Positions 44,349 to 55,170 of a stretch of 64,000 bases of DNA are shown here, in pieces. The stretch lies in assembly GCF_001280515.1 (NCBI RefSeq), contig NZ_LBIQ01000030.1, positions 620,001-684,000 of the forward strand. Direction: 5' to 3'. The DNA is from Mangrovimonas sp. ST2L15. Lineage in GTDB: Bacteria > Bacteroidota > Bacteroidia > Flavobacteriales > Flavobacteriaceae. The stretch's first letter is position 1; each line of letters begins with the position of its first letter. The translations under genes were made by a program, and so were the position numbers. Below the pieces are notes generated by a model that made no database searches, had not been told where the DNA came from, and worked only from the letters and a program-made list of their open reading frames with translations.

Positions 44349-44898
44349 TATTCTCAAAAGACTTAAGGAAGAGACGCAAGTACTTCATGCCAATGTTGAA
44401 AATTTAAGTGGAGCCGATAAAATTTTAAACTATACGATTCAAAAAGAAGAGTACAAAGACCTTCTTCAGAAAAACTACCAGGCTTATCAACAAGTAGAAA
44501 ACTTGATTGAGCCTTTTCAGGACTCACCCGAATTGAAATCATTATTTCCAAGAGATAAAATATCTTTTTGGGCGTATGAGGACTTAAATAGGCAGCCAAA
44601 CCCATATAATAAGATTGATTTACAATTAGAAAATGCTTTTCAAGCTTTAGGGGCCTTGTATGTTTTAGAAGGGTCTACTATGGGGATGTCAGTTATTGCG
44701 AAACATTTGGAAAGGTGTGAAGGATTGGTTTTAAATAAGCCGCAAAGACTTTATAGTCAAAATTCGAGCAAGATTCAGCGATGGCTATCATATAAAGAGC
44801 AAGTAAATGAACTCCAATTTTCTAAACAAGAAGAAGATGAAGTTGTTAAAGGTGCTAACAAGGCCTTTTTGATTTTTCAGAAGAGCTTTCTGTCATAA
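44329..44898 (+). CDS. bphO: Heme oxygenase (biliverdin-producing, BphO)
   Basis: 189 residues from TTG 44329. There is no ATG before the core of the protein, and the frame is needed from this point to keep the heme ligand His20 (EETQVLHANVE). The distal-helix glycine motif is GSTMG (115-119). It opens heme to biliverdin, the chromophore bound by the phytochrome three genes upstream. Translation starts inside the preceding gene (20-base overlap), which suggests coupling. The stop codon lies within the stem of the following hairpin. Confidence 0.88.
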   Translation: MTPSSNNILKRLKEETQVLHANVENLSGADKILNYTIQKEEYKDLLQKNYQAYQQVENLIEPFQDSPELKSLFPRDKISFWAYEDLNRQPNPYNKIDLQLENAFQALGALYVLEGSTMGMSVIAKHLERCEGLVLNKPQRLYSQNSSKIQRWLSYKEQVNELQFSKQEEDEVVKGANKAFLIFQKSFLS

Positions 44899-44940
44899 AA
44901 GTAAAAAGCCCGATCGGTAGATCGGGCTTTTTACTTTTAT
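44895..44940. terminator. Very long perfect-stem bidirectional terminator
   Basis: A 21-bp uninterrupted inverted repeat (44895-44915 with 44920-44940) around loop GGTA, core AAAAAGCCCGATC / GATCGGGCTTTTT. It includes the bphO stop codon (44896-44898) and separates that gene from the convergent atpC. Confidence 0.95.
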
Positions 44941-44950
44941 TATAAATTCA

Positions 44951-45235
44951 TTACTCGACTAGAATAATGGCTTTATTATCTTTCATTTCTAAAGTTCCAG
45001 AGTTGATTTTAAGTTTTAAAAGCTTGTCTTCTGGTACCAAAGACCCATGTAGTTCATCATAAACCAATTTGCTATCGGAATGCGTATGAATCTTAATGGT
45101 TCCTTCTTTCAATAACGACACGATAGGAGCGTGGTTATTTAACATTTGAAACTCTCCCATAGCTCCAGGCACAACTACAGAATCAACTTCTGAACTGAAA
45201 ATGGTGGCTTCTGGTGATACAATTTCTAAATACAT
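44951..45235 (-). CDS. atpC: ATP synthase F1 epsilon subunit, short form
   Basis: 94 residues covering only the N-terminal beta-sandwich (MYLEIVSPEATIFSSEVDSV, VPGAMGEFQMLNNHAPIVSLL). The C-terminal two-helix inhibitory domain of longer epsilon subunits (about 130 residues) is absent, as I recall for Bacteroidota. It links the rotor to the catalytic head. It follows atpD after a 78-base spacer filled with heptamer units. Confidence 0.93.
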   Translation of the reverse strand: MYLEIVSPEATIFSSEVDSVVVPGAMGEFQMLNNHAPIVSLLKEGTIKIHTHSDSKLVYDELHGSLVPEDKLLKLKINSGTLEMKDNKAIILVE

Positions 45236-45240
45236 AGTTT

Positions 45241-45310
45241 CTTAGTATTTAGTAATCAGTAATTAGTAATTAGTGGATTAAAGCCAACTGCATACGGCAT
45301 ACTGCTTACT
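45241..45310. repeat. Ten degenerate heptamer units between atpD and atpC
   Basis: The spacer keeps a strict 7-base period: CTTAGTA, TTTAGTA, ATCAGTA, ATTAGTA, ATTAGTG, GATTAAA, GCCAACT, GCATACG, GCATACT, GCTTACT. The first half follows ATTAGTA, the second GCATACT; on the - strand the latter reads CAGTATGC-like. It resembles short tandem heptamers known from other bacterial intergenic regions. It lies within the atpD-atpC transcript. Confidence 0.75.
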
Positions 45311-45313
45311 GTT

Positions 45314-46825
<1,512 letters not shown>

Positions 46826-46883
46826 TTATGTATTTAATATTATGCAATTTAATTGAATGAAAACGCCTCTGGTTTTCGCGCTG

Positions 46884-46891
46884 CAAAGATA
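46884..46891 (-). promoter_or_regulatory. Candidate -7 box for atpDC
   Basis: TATCTTTG on the - strand, matching TANNTTTG, about 62 bases upstream of the atpD start. No consensus -33 at 19 bases. Confidence 0.5.
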
Positions 46892-46937
46892 TGTTTTTTA
46901 ATTTAATATAAAATATGTTTTTAGGGTTTTTGGCTTC

Positions 46938-46974
46938 AAAAAAAAACGCCCACTTTAAAGGGGCGCTTTTTTTT
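46938..46974 (-). terminator. Intrinsic terminator after the SGNH lipoprotein gene
   Basis: CGCCC-A-CTTT / AAAG-GGGCG hairpin flanked by an A run and a T run; on the - strand it ends the TonB receptor-SGNH operon just before the atpD promoter. Confidence 0.85.
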
Positions 46975-46989
46975 ATGCAATGTGTTGGA

Positions 46990-48654
46990 TTACTGAATGT
47001 AAACTCCTGTAAAATCTACTGGATTAACCCCTTGAATATTTGATCCATATTTGGCGTTTATCACTTCCAAAATTTTGTTTGCAATTACTGAATAACCTCT
47101 TGGAGATGGGTGAATTCCATCTAAAGAAAAGGTTCCTCCAGTGACGTAATCTGCAGTCATAAATGCACTTCCAGCTTGATATCCAGTGTTGGCCACTTCT
47201 GTAAAAAAGCTATTGACATCAAAAAATGCCAAATCGTTGGTCATCGCTGCATTTTCAATGATATTGTTAAAGGCCGAAATAGCATTGTTGACATCCTCTT
47301 GTTCTTCTGGTAAAAGGACCCATTGGTCATCCATGGCATAGGTAATTCCTTCTAAGGAAAACATGCCTGCCAATTGTTGGGCGGAGGCAGCTGGAATACC
47401 ATTGTTGATCAATTGGGTTGCTAAAGTGGTTGCTGAGGCAGTATTCAAGGTTCCGATAACCGAACTACTTGTCAAGACAACTAAATCGTCAGCAGTGGCT
47501 TGTCTACATTGTCCGTACTGTTGCCCTAAAATATTAGCGATAAGTGGCGCTGCTTCTGGAGGTAAACCAAATTGACCAATAAAAGCAGGAAAAGTAGGAC
47601 TGCTGTTTAAAGCAAATTCAATAGACGCTGAAATATCTGTTAAGTTTTCATCTTTGATGACAATGGCACTTGCTGCATTTTCATTGAATATAATGGCTCT
47701 TTCTGGTTCGCCTAATGCTGTAAAAACACCATTTAACGCGCCAAAGATCATATTTAGAGTGGGTATTTGCGGACCAAAATCTGGATTGGTTGGGTCTAAT
47801 GGCGCATATGGCACGGTATTGAAATATGGGGTTGAAGTCACATCTGGAATATTCATAATGACCCCTTCTGCACCTCCTGAAACCATGGTTTGAACCAAGC
47901 CATTATATACTTGAGCAAATACATTGGAGTTAGTAATATCATTAGAAGCATAGGTCGATGGGTCCAAATTCCCAGTCACATTATGATCTGTCCCAGACCC
48001 ACCAGATGCGGCGTAACCCAAAACGTCATTATTTCCTATCCAAAGAGAGAAAAAGGTTGGATTCATAGCCATGGCATCAGCTATAACAGTCGTGTTTGGT
48101 GATGTTGCCATTCTCACAAAATAAGGATTAGCTGCACCAACAGCTAAATTGGCAAGGTTCCCATAGCCAGGAGCTACCAAGTGGTAAGTTTTGGCTCCAG
48201 GAACTCCCATGTTGTTAAATGGGCCGTTTAAAATATTTGATACTTCAGTAGAAGGCGTACCGCTCACCACTGAAGGTGTTTGTGTCGCGATATCGAAAAA
48301 CATTCTAGGAGAAGCAATCGGATTTCCTCCTAATAAAAGACCTCCAATGTCGTCATTCATATAGGGTTGGGTAAATTCCCCTCCTCCGGCCAAGGCAAAT
48401 TGACCAGCCAATAGGTTTGGGAAGGACACCTCTTGTCCCATAGCAAAAAGGGCATTGTCAGAGTATCCTGCTGTTAGTGAATTTCCAACACTTACAAAGG
48501 TTGAAAAGTCTGCCGATCCACTACTGTATTGAATGTCTGGGTTCCCTTCTACAACCTCATTGTTGACAGGGTCTGAAAGAGCGTCTATATCGCTGTCACA
48601 GGCATAAAGTACAAGTGAAGCAGTTAGAATTAAAGAAATATATTTAATTTTCAT
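46990..48654 (-). CDS. SGNH/GDSL-hydrolase lipoprotein
   Basis: 554 residues from ATG 48654, with a lipoprotein signal ending VLYAC (Cys19). Block I is VSVGNSLTAG with nucleophile Ser59 (GNSL instead of GDSL); block III is IGNNDVLGY; block V is DGIHPSPRGY with Asp512 and His515. About twice the length of a simple SGNH domain, with a large insert between blocks III and V. It starts 11 bases after the TonB receptor stops, so the pair is one operon and may cleave and import an ester or lipid at the outer membrane. Substrate unknown. Confidence 0.87.
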   Translation of the reverse strand: MKIKYISLILTASLVLYACDSDIDALSDPVNNEVVEGNPDIQYSSGSADFSTFVSVGNSLTAGYSDNALFAMGQEVSFPNLLAGQFALAGGGEFTQPYMNDDIGGLLLGGNPIASPRMFFDIATQTPSVVSGTPSTEVSNILNGPFNNMGVPGAKTYHLVAPGYGNLANLAVGAANPYFVRMATSPNTTVIADAMAMNPTFFSLWIGNNDVLGYAASGGSGTDHNVTGNLDPSTYASNDITNSNVFAQVYNGLVQTMVSGGAEGVIMNIPDVTSTPYFNTVPYAPLDPTNPDFGPQIPTLNMIFGALNGVFTALGEPERAIIFNENAASAIVIKDENLTDISASIEFALNSSPTFPAFIGQFGLPPEAAPLIANILGQQYGQCRQATADDLVVLTSSSVIGTLNTASATTLATQLINNGIPAASAQQLAGMFSLEGITYAMDDQWVLLPEEQEDVNNAISAFNNIIENAAMTNDLAFFDVNSFFTEVANTGYQAGSAFMTADYVTGGTFSLDGIHPSPRGYSVIANKILEVINAKYGSNIQGVNPVDFTGVYIQ

Positions 48655-48665
48655 AACCAGTTTTT

Positions 48666-51434
48666 TTAATTGTTGAATGTCCAAGAAATGTAATAAAGAG
48701 CTCCTACTGCTCCTGAACCTGGAGCACTTACATATTCATAGCCCAAAATGTTGGAGCCTCCTAATTTAAAAGTTGATTTGATACTTGAAATGGTATAATT
48801 AATTTGGGCATCAACGGTACTTCTTGCAGGTAAATATGCATCAGCAAAGGATGATTGCCATAGGTAGGTGTCATTCCATCTCCAATTCACATTAAAACCA
48901 AAATTTTTAAACAATTCGTTGTGGCCTAGACTTGCTTTGACTTTATGTTCAGGGGTATTGAAGGATGTTTCAAATCCTGGGTCGCTTGCTTCATCAAAAT
49001 CCAATTTGGCATAGGTATAGTTGACACCAAAATTAAACCCATTCCATACTTTGGTGTTAAACCCAATAGAGGCGCCATAAGAATTGATATCTGCCGTTGA
49101 ATTTGTATAGGTTTGGTAAGCTTGGTAGTCACCATTTTGTAATGCTAATAAGGATAAACCATTATCTCCAGCTTGTCCGTATAAAGGAGTTAGAACCGTT
49201 TTATTAGAAATAAAATCTTCATATTGGTTATAGTAAACACTCAAATCAATATTGACGCGTTCTACAATACCACGATACCCCACTTCATAAGCGGTCACTT
49301 TCTCCGGTTTAACTAGACCTACATTAATTGCTGTTGGATTACCAGCATTAACAGATGCCAAGTCAAATGCATTAGAATAAGCATCACCTCCATTTAACTG
49401 TACATTTGGAGCTCCTACAATGGCAGCACCGTTTGTACTTAAAGGTGCGCTTGTAGCGGTATATCTGTCTAGATTGGAAGGAGAAGAACCGACCAATATG
49501 GCACGTCCTGCATTTAAACCAATAAACAAATCTTGAGTTGTTGGATTTCTAAATCCTGTTTGGTAAGAAGCGCGAATGTTGTGCTTTTCAGCTTCATCTG
49601 CTGCATAAACAAAAGACACTCTTGGAGAAAAGAAGCCATCGAAAAATTCTGATTTGTCATAACGAACAGACCCAGTGAATTTTAATCGGTCACTTAATAA
49701 TTTTTTCTGAAGTTGAACATAGGCTCCATATTCATTATAATCAATAGAACCATCATAGTCTGTGTAGATAGTACCTCCAGAATTTAAGGAATATTGTCTG
49801 TAAGAACCTCCAACCATGATGTCAACAACATTAATTAAATGACTTAAATTGTAATTGGCATCCACGTGGTAAATTTTGGAGTTGTCCTTGAACTTGGCAC
49901 CAGTTTCTAGGTTAGGATCAGAAGTAACTCTGTCGAAAGTATTGTTAAATGCATCTGTTCCAGGCATCAATCTTCCAGTATCTGCTGCAGATCGTGCTGC
50001 GAGATGTGCTGCCGCTTCTTGCTCTGAAGTTGGGTCAAAAATACCTTGTCCTGCCAGATATCCCAAATAGGCACCAGCATAATCGGTAAACCATTGGGTG
50101 TCTCCTTTCCATGCTCTATTCATATTAATCGCTGCGAAACGAGAATCATATGAATTACCAGCCTTTTCTGCAGTAGTGTATCCTCTTACAAAAAAGTTCT
50201 TGTTTCTTATTTCCAACTTATGTTGTTGCATTAAGAAATCTTTGATGGAATATCTATTGGCTCCTTGATAGATGGTACTTCCTCTACCTATTTTGGAATT
50301 CCATATGATTTCGAAATCATTTTCCCAAGGTCTATAATATAGTCCAAAGTCAGCCTTTAAACTTTCAGCATCGTAATTCATTAAATCCACTTCGTTATAA
50401 CCAGTCCTTGATACCATTGAAGAACCATAATTTGTTGCTACTGGTATTGGAAGTGCTCCAGCGGCAATTTCATCAAAATTTAAAGTAGTGGATACTTCAT
50501 CGCCGTATACATTTAATCCGTCATATCCAGGGTCATTTCTGTTCCAACCTGGGTTGTTGAAGTCTCTATAATCTGTAGCATACCATTCCGTACCATTTAA
50601 AAATGATAAAGACGCTTTAGCTGCAAATTTTTCACTGAATTTATAGGCAGCTCTTATTCCTACGTCAACATATGTATTATCCCCGGCATTTTGACTAGAA
50701 GTCATCCCTGTTTTGCCATAAACACTAATACCAGAATGCTCAAAAGGATTCTTACTGGTCATGAACATGATACCATTGAAAGCATTTGCTCCATATAGCG
50801 CAGAAGAGGCACCAGGCAATAATTCAACGGAGTTAACATCTAATTCTGACATCCCTAATAGATTTCCAATCGGGAAGTTCAAGGCTGGCGATGAATTATC
50901 CATGCCATCCACCAACTGCATAAATCTTGAATTGGCAAACGTGGCAAATCCTCTAGCATTTACCGATTTAAAAGTTAAACTATTGGTGTTTATGTCAATA
51001 CCTTTTAAATTTTCTACAGAATCATAGAAGGAGGCCGACGCTGTATTCTTGATTTCAGTGAGATCCATTCTTTCGATGGTCACTGGGGATTCCCTTATTC
51101 TTTCGGGAGTCCTTGATGCAGAAATAACAACTTCATCCAACGAAGTTCCTTCTTCAAGGATAAAATTGACTTCCTGATTATTTTGTGTAATTTCCATGGT
51201 TTCAGAAGTGAATCCTACGCTACTTGCTTGGATTGTAAATGGAGGGTCCTGTTCTACTGAAAAGGTAAAACGACCGTCAAAATCGGTTGCCGTTCCTTGA
51301 GACCTTCCCATTACCACTACATTTGCTCCAGGTATGGGTTGTCCATTATTGTCCGTAACCGATCCTGAAATTGTTGTTTGAGAATATGTTGTAAAACATA
51401 GTAACAACAAAAACATCGATAGAATTGATTTCAT
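48666..51434 (-). CDS. TonB-dependent receptor with carboxypeptidase-like domain
   Basis: 922 residues from ATG 51434 (the frame is open to 51500 but a signal peptide, MKSILSMFLLLLCFTTYSQ, begins here). Residues 20-100 form the CarboxypepD_reg-like beta-sandwich (ISGSVTDNNGQPIPGANVVV), then a TonB-box-like DEVVISASR, a plug (about 115-235, ending LYGANAFNGIMFMTS) and a barrel ending YYISWTFNN. No SusD gene follows; an SGNH lipoprotein takes that place. Substrate unknown. Confidence 0.92.
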   Translation of the reverse strand: MKSILSMFLLLLCFTTYSQTTISGSVTDNNGQPIPGANVVVMGRSQGTATDFDGRFTFSVEQDPPFTIQASSVGFTSETMEITQNNQEVNFILEEGTSLDEVVISASRTPERIRESPVTIERMDLTEIKNTASASFYDSVENLKGIDINTNSLTFKSVNARGFATFANSRFMQLVDGMDNSSPALNFPIGNLLGMSELDVNSVELLPGASSALYGANAFNGIMFMTSKNPFEHSGISVYGKTGMTSSQNAGDNTYVDVGIRAAYKFSEKFAAKASLSFLNGTEWYATDYRDFNNPGWNRNDPGYDGLNVYGDEVSTTLNFDEIAAGALPIPVATNYGSSMVSRTGYNEVDLMNYDAESLKADFGLYYRPWENDFEIIWNSKIGRGSTIYQGANRYSIKDFLMQQHKLEIRNKNFFVRGYTTAEKAGNSYDSRFAAINMNRAWKGDTQWFTDYAGAYLGYLAGQGIFDPTSEQEAAAHLAARSAADTGRLMPGTDAFNNTFDRVTSDPNLETGAKFKDNSKIYHVDANYNLSHLINVVDIMVGGSYRQYSLNSGGTIYTDYDGSIDYNEYGAYVQLQKKLLSDRLKFTGSVRYDKSEFFDGFFSPRVSFVYAADEAEKHNIRASYQTGFRNPTTQDLFIGLNAGRAILVGSSPSNLDRYTATSAPLSTNGAAIVGAPNVQLNGGDAYSNAFDLASVNAGNPTAINVGLVKPEKVTAYEVGYRGIVERVNIDLSVYYNQYEDFISNKTVLTPLYGQAGDNGLSLLALQNGDYQAYQTYTNSTADINSYGASIGFNTKVWNGFNFGVNYTYAKLDFDEASDPGFETSFNTPEHKVKASLGHNELFKNFGFNVNWRWNDTYLWQSSFADAYLPARSTVDAQINYTISSIKSTFKLGGSNILGYEYVSAPGSGAVGALYYISWTFNN

Positions 51435-51592
51435 TTGTGAGTCTTGGTTTTTGATTAATTCGATTAGCAATATATATAAATATGGGGCAAAATAATGCAT
51501 TTTTCTTAAAAAAGTATGCGTGCATAGTAAATTTTCTCAAAAAAGATATGTTAAATTTGATTATTTACTATTTGTGAGGGCTTTAAAATAAA

Positions 51593-51620
51593 AAAATCCC
51601 GAAGAATTCGGGATTTTATG
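51593..51620 (-). terminator. Intrinsic terminator after glmS
   Basis: Perfect 11-bp stem AAAATCCCGAA / TTCGGGATTTT, loop GAA, with an A run that becomes the T tail on the - strand. Confidence 0.9.
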
Positions 51621-51638
51621 TATTTGAAAATCAGCAAG

Positions 51639-53486
51639 TTATTCAACTGTAACTGACTTTGCTAAATTTCTTGGCTGATCAACATTTTTTCCAAGCATAA
51701 CTGCTATGTGGTAAGATAAAAGTTGCAATGGAATAGTCGTTACCAATGGTGAAAGGAATTCGGATGTTTCCGGAACCTCGATAACATGATCTGCTAATTC
51801 CTTTACGTGAACATCCCCTTCAGTAACAATACCAATGATTTTCCCTTTTCGAGATTTGATTTCCTGAATGTTACTTACAATTTTTTCGTAATGCCCCTTT
51901 TTTGTAGCAATAACCACAACTGGCATATGCTCATCTATCAAGGCAATAGGACCGTGTTTCATTTCCGCAGCTGGATAGCCTTCGGCATGTATGTATGAAA
52001 TTTCCTTTAGTTTTAAGGCGCCCTCTAAGGCGACTGGAAAATTAAACCCCCTTCCTAAATACAAGAAATTTCTAGAGTCTTTATATATATCTGCAACAGT
52101 TTTTACTAAATCGTCTGATGTCAAAGCTTTTTCTACTTTAGCAGGAATGCCTTCCAGTTCAAATAGATAGCGTCTAAAATCACTGCTAGATATAGTGCCT
52201 TTAGCTCTGGCTAATCTTAAAGCCATTAAACTTAAGACGGTTATTTGGGTCGTAAAGGCTTTAGTAGAAGCTACCCCAATTTCAGGACCGGCATGAGTGT
52301 ATGCTCCAGCATTTGTCTCTCTGGCAATAGAAGAGCCTACCACATTACACACACCAAAAACAAAGGCTCCTTTGGATTTGGCCAATTTAATGGCGGCTAG
52401 GGTGTCTGCTGTTTCTCCAGATTGCGAAATAGCGATAATTAAATCTTTTTCTGATATGACCGGGTTGCGATACCTAAACTCAGAGGCATATTCAACCTCT
52501 ACTGGAATTCTAGCTAAATCTTCAAAAATATATTCAGCTACAATACCTGCATGCCAAGAGGTTCCACAGGCCACTATGATAATTCTTTCGGCATTGAGGA
52601 ATTTTTTCATGTTGTCCTCAACTCCTGCCATTTTTATAATGGCCTCGTCGGTCAAAAGTCGTCCTCTAAATGTATCTAAGATAGCACTTGGTTGCTCGTA
52701 GATTTCTTTAAGCATAAAATGCTCATAGCCTCCTTTTTCAATTTGCTCCAAATTCATTTGAAGTTCTTGAACATAGGGATCTACCAGGCTATCATCTTTT
52801 ATTTTACGGACTTTTATTTCTTTTCCTAAACGTACAATAGCCATTTCTTCGTCTTCAAGATAAATGGCATTTTTGGTATACTCTAGGAAAGGAGAGGCAT
52901 CACTAGCAATGAAAAATTCGTTGTCTCCAATTCCGACAGCCAATGGACTTCCAAGTCGAGCAATAACGATTTCTTCTGGTCTGTTTTTGTCAAAAACAGC
53001 AATGGCATATGCACCAACAACTTGGTTAAGGGCTGTTTGAACAGCTTTTCCTAGTTTGACATCTTCTTGCTTCTTAACATCTTCAATCAGGTTTACCAAT
53101 ACTTCTGTGTCAGTATCTGACTTAAAGTGGTATCCTCTTGAAATCAATTCCTTTTTAAGGGACTCATAATTTTCAATTATCCCGTTATGAATGATGACTA
53201 AATCACCAGAATTTGAGTAATGTGGATGGGCATTAACATCATTGGGTTCCCCATGGGTTGCCCATCTAGTGTGACCTATAGCTAATTTCCCTGTGCTTGG
53301 GATTTCTTTTGAAACGCGATCTTCTAGATCAACTACTTTACCTTTGGTTTTACAGACGTTTAAATCGGTGCCATCAAATAAAGCAATACCAGCACTGTCA
53401 TATCCTCGGTATTCTAATCGCTTCAAGCCTTCCATGACTATGGGATAAGCTTCACGGTGTCCTAAGTAACCTACAATTCCACACAT
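51639..53486 (-). CDS. glmS: Glucosamine-6-phosphate synthase (isomerizing)
   Basis: Makes glucosamine 6-phosphate from fructose 6-phosphate and glutamine. 615 residues: N-terminal glutaminase with nucleophile Cys2 (MCGIVGYLG) and HTRWATHG, two SIS domains (ACGTSWHAG, SQSGETADT, LYLGRGFNFPVALEGALKLKE) and the C-terminal PRNLAKSVTVE. Last gene of a glgA-like, DUF4270, glmS run, each on the - strand with short gaps (12 and 22 bases). No glmS ribozyme is possible in the 12-base gap. Confidence 0.97.
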   Translation of the reverse strand: MCGIVGYLGHREAYPIVMEGLKRLEYRGYDSAGIALFDGTDLNVCKTKGKVVDLEDRVSKEIPSTGKLAIGHTRWATHGEPNDVNAHPHYSNSGDLVIIHNGIIENYESLKKELISRGYHFKSDTDTEVLVNLIEDVKKQEDVKLGKAVQTALNQVVGAYAIAVFDKNRPEEIVIARLGSPLAVGIGDNEFFIASDASPFLEYTKNAIYLEDEEMAIVRLGKEIKVRKIKDDSLVDPYVQELQMNLEQIEKGGYEHFMLKEIYEQPSAILDTFRGRLLTDEAIIKMAGVEDNMKKFLNAERIIIVACGTSWHAGIVAEYIFEDLARIPVEVEYASEFRYRNPVISEKDLIIAISQSGETADTLAAIKLAKSKGAFVFGVCNVVGSSIARETNAGAYTHAGPEIGVASTKAFTTQITVLSLMALRLARAKGTISSSDFRRYLFELEGIPAKVEKALTSDDLVKTVADIYKDSRNFLYLGRGFNFPVALEGALKLKEISYIHAEGYPAAEMKHGPIALIDEHMPVVVIATKKGHYEKIVSNIQEIKSRKGKIIGIVTEGDVHVKELADHVIEVPETSEFLSPLVTTIPLQLLSYHIAVMLGKNVDQPRNLAKSVTVE

Positions 53487-53498
53487 CGGCTTTTAATT

Positions 53499-55148
53499 TT
53501 AATCTGGTTCTGAATAAAATACTTCTAATTGAATTCTTTGATCTTCAGGTACATTTGGATTGCTGCCATGAAGTATTGTTCCTTTTGGAGAAAGTACTGC
53601 ACCCCCAGATATAGCCTCTAAGTCACTTGTCGGTTTTACCTTAAAAGGGGTTATTGAATTAACGTTTGTAGACACAAAAAGCCCTAATTTGAAATTGGTA
53701 GAATCTTTTAAAAGGATATTATTTAAGTGTTCAGTAACCCTAATTTTGTATCTATATCCCCTACCATTTTCGTCTTTTTCCAATAAAGTCGATTGGTAAA
53801 TTTTAGAATTTAATGGATTGGAGGTGTTTGTTGTCAGGTCATAATAATAATCAATGATGGGAACATTGTTCTTCAAATCGAAAAGAGTTAGCCTTTGAGG
53901 CTCTTGGGATTCATTTTGAGCAAAAACTGCATCCTGATCCATGTATATAACCATGTTGGCCTCATTAATTAGCCTGGATGGATTTCCATTGTCATCCTTA
54001 AAGGCGCTTATAAAATCGTCATATACTGACTCGTCTTTGAATAGGTCTATGATTGCAACTGAGCCTTCTCCTCCTTTTAAAAATAATTGCTCGTCACCAT
54101 TGAATTCATCAGCATTGGCATCTGCATTTTCAATAAGTGTAATTGAAGGATCATTTTTAATAATTGAAACACGGTTACCAGAGAAGGACATTTCAAAAAT
54201 ATCTTGATCTCGGACATTGTCTTCTTCTTCGTTATTATAGTATAAATTGACGCTTGCACTTGAAGCTTCAAAATTTAACATAAAATAACTGCCTTCTCCA
54301 TTAACGGGCTCTACTTTAAAATATAGTCCTCTAAAAAAATTAGTGAAATTATTTTTATTGCTAAGTTCCGGTTGAAATGGAGCTTCAGCATCTGGGTCGT
54401 CTGATTGTGGAGGAAAAAATAATTCTTGCCAAAACGAATCTGGTTGCTCGGTTAATTTTAATCTCAAGCTAGGAGCAATCCTTTTGTCTTCGATATAGGT
54501 TGGCAGTCCATCTTCGTCATAAATAATTTCTCCGTCCTCATCCCTTTCATAATCTCCCAGACTTATGGCATTTGGATTGATGGTGAAATTCTCATTTACA
54601 TATAACAATTCACCTTCGTTGTTACCATTGTCAAAAGCACTTAGATCTGAATAGTAAAGTTGTTCTACTACTGGTTCTGATGCTTGGTCGTAATCACTCA
54701 AGAAATAATTAGATCTATAAACCGACAATTTCATGGGTGATTCGTTAAAGATAGAATCTAACTCGTAGGTTGAATTTCCTTCGGAGTCGGTGCCGGTAAC
54801 ATTAGAAAAATAAGGAATGGTCACTACAATCGAGTCAAAAACAGGGTCGGTTCCCCAATCTGGACTGTAGCTGTCAGGTATAATTTGGGTGACCACATGG
54901 GTTGTGGTTTGCCCATAGACAGGATCATCATAAATTCCTAAGCTGTTAGCAGGTAATCCAGATGTTTGCACTGCATCAACCATTTTGTTATAAGCTGCTA
55001 CTGCATATTTTTGACTTGAAGTTCCAAAATTATGGTCTCCTTGCAAGTCACTATCTGACGATATAAATTCTTTCTTACAACCTGTTAAAAGGAGTGAAAA
55101 TATAGCAAATGCACCAACTGTTTTAAATAGATTCATGTTTCTTTTCAT
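53499..55148 (-). CDS. DUF4270 lipoprotein
   Basis: 549 residues with a lipoprotein signal ending LLTGC (Cys24). The start of the mature region (DSDLQGDHNFGTSSQKYAV) and repeated DSIVVTIPY/LKLSVYRSNY strands fit DUF4270, a beta-rich exported family of Bacteroidota with no known activity. Acidic and rich in Asn/Asp. Its place between GlgA-like and GlmS genes suggests, as inference only, a role in cell-envelope or polysaccharide matters. Confidence 0.82.
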   Translation of the reverse strand: MKRNMNLFKTVGAFAIFSLLLTGCKKEFISSDSDLQGDHNFGTSSQKYAVAAYNKMVDAVQTSGLPANSLGIYDDPVYGQTTTHVVTQIIPDSYSPDWGTDPVFDSIVVTIPYFSNVTGTDSEGNSTYELDSIFNESPMKLSVYRSNYFLSDYDQASEPVVEQLYYSDLSAFDNGNNEGELLYVNENFTINPNAISLGDYERDEDGEIIYDEDGLPTYIEDKRIAPSLRLKLTEQPDSFWQELFFPPQSDDPDAEAPFQPELSNKNNFTNFFRGLYFKVEPVNGEGSYFMLNFEASSASVNLYYNNEEEDNVRDQDIFEMSFSGNRVSIIKNDPSITLIENADANADEFNGDEQLFLKGGEGSVAIIDLFKDESVYDDFISAFKDDNGNPSRLINEANMVIYMDQDAVFAQNESQEPQRLTLFDLKNNVPIIDYYYDLTTNTSNPLNSKIYQSTLLEKDENGRGYRYKIRVTEHLNNILLKDSTNFKLGLFVSTNVNSITPFKVKPTSDLEAISGGAVLSPKGTILHGSNPNVPEDQRIQLEVFYSEPD

Positions 55149-55170
55149 AGAGGTTTTAGGGGTAAAACGT

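Noticed and set aside
43788-44898. Fusion of the second response regulator with heme oxygenase by frameshift
   Set aside because: The two frames differ, each ends properly, and both proteins have normal family lengths when read separately.
45241-45310. CRISPR-like or REP-like repeat
   Set aside because: Units are 7 bases and contiguous, with no spacers and no stable palindrome; it is a degenerate tandem heptamer array.
51435-51500. Longer N-terminus for the TonB receptor
   Set aside because: The extra 22 residues precede a perfect signal peptide starting at 51434.
52297-52701. 134-codon open frame antisense to glmS
   Set aside because: It mirrors the codon pattern of glmS, has no domain or start context, and glmS is certain on the other strand.
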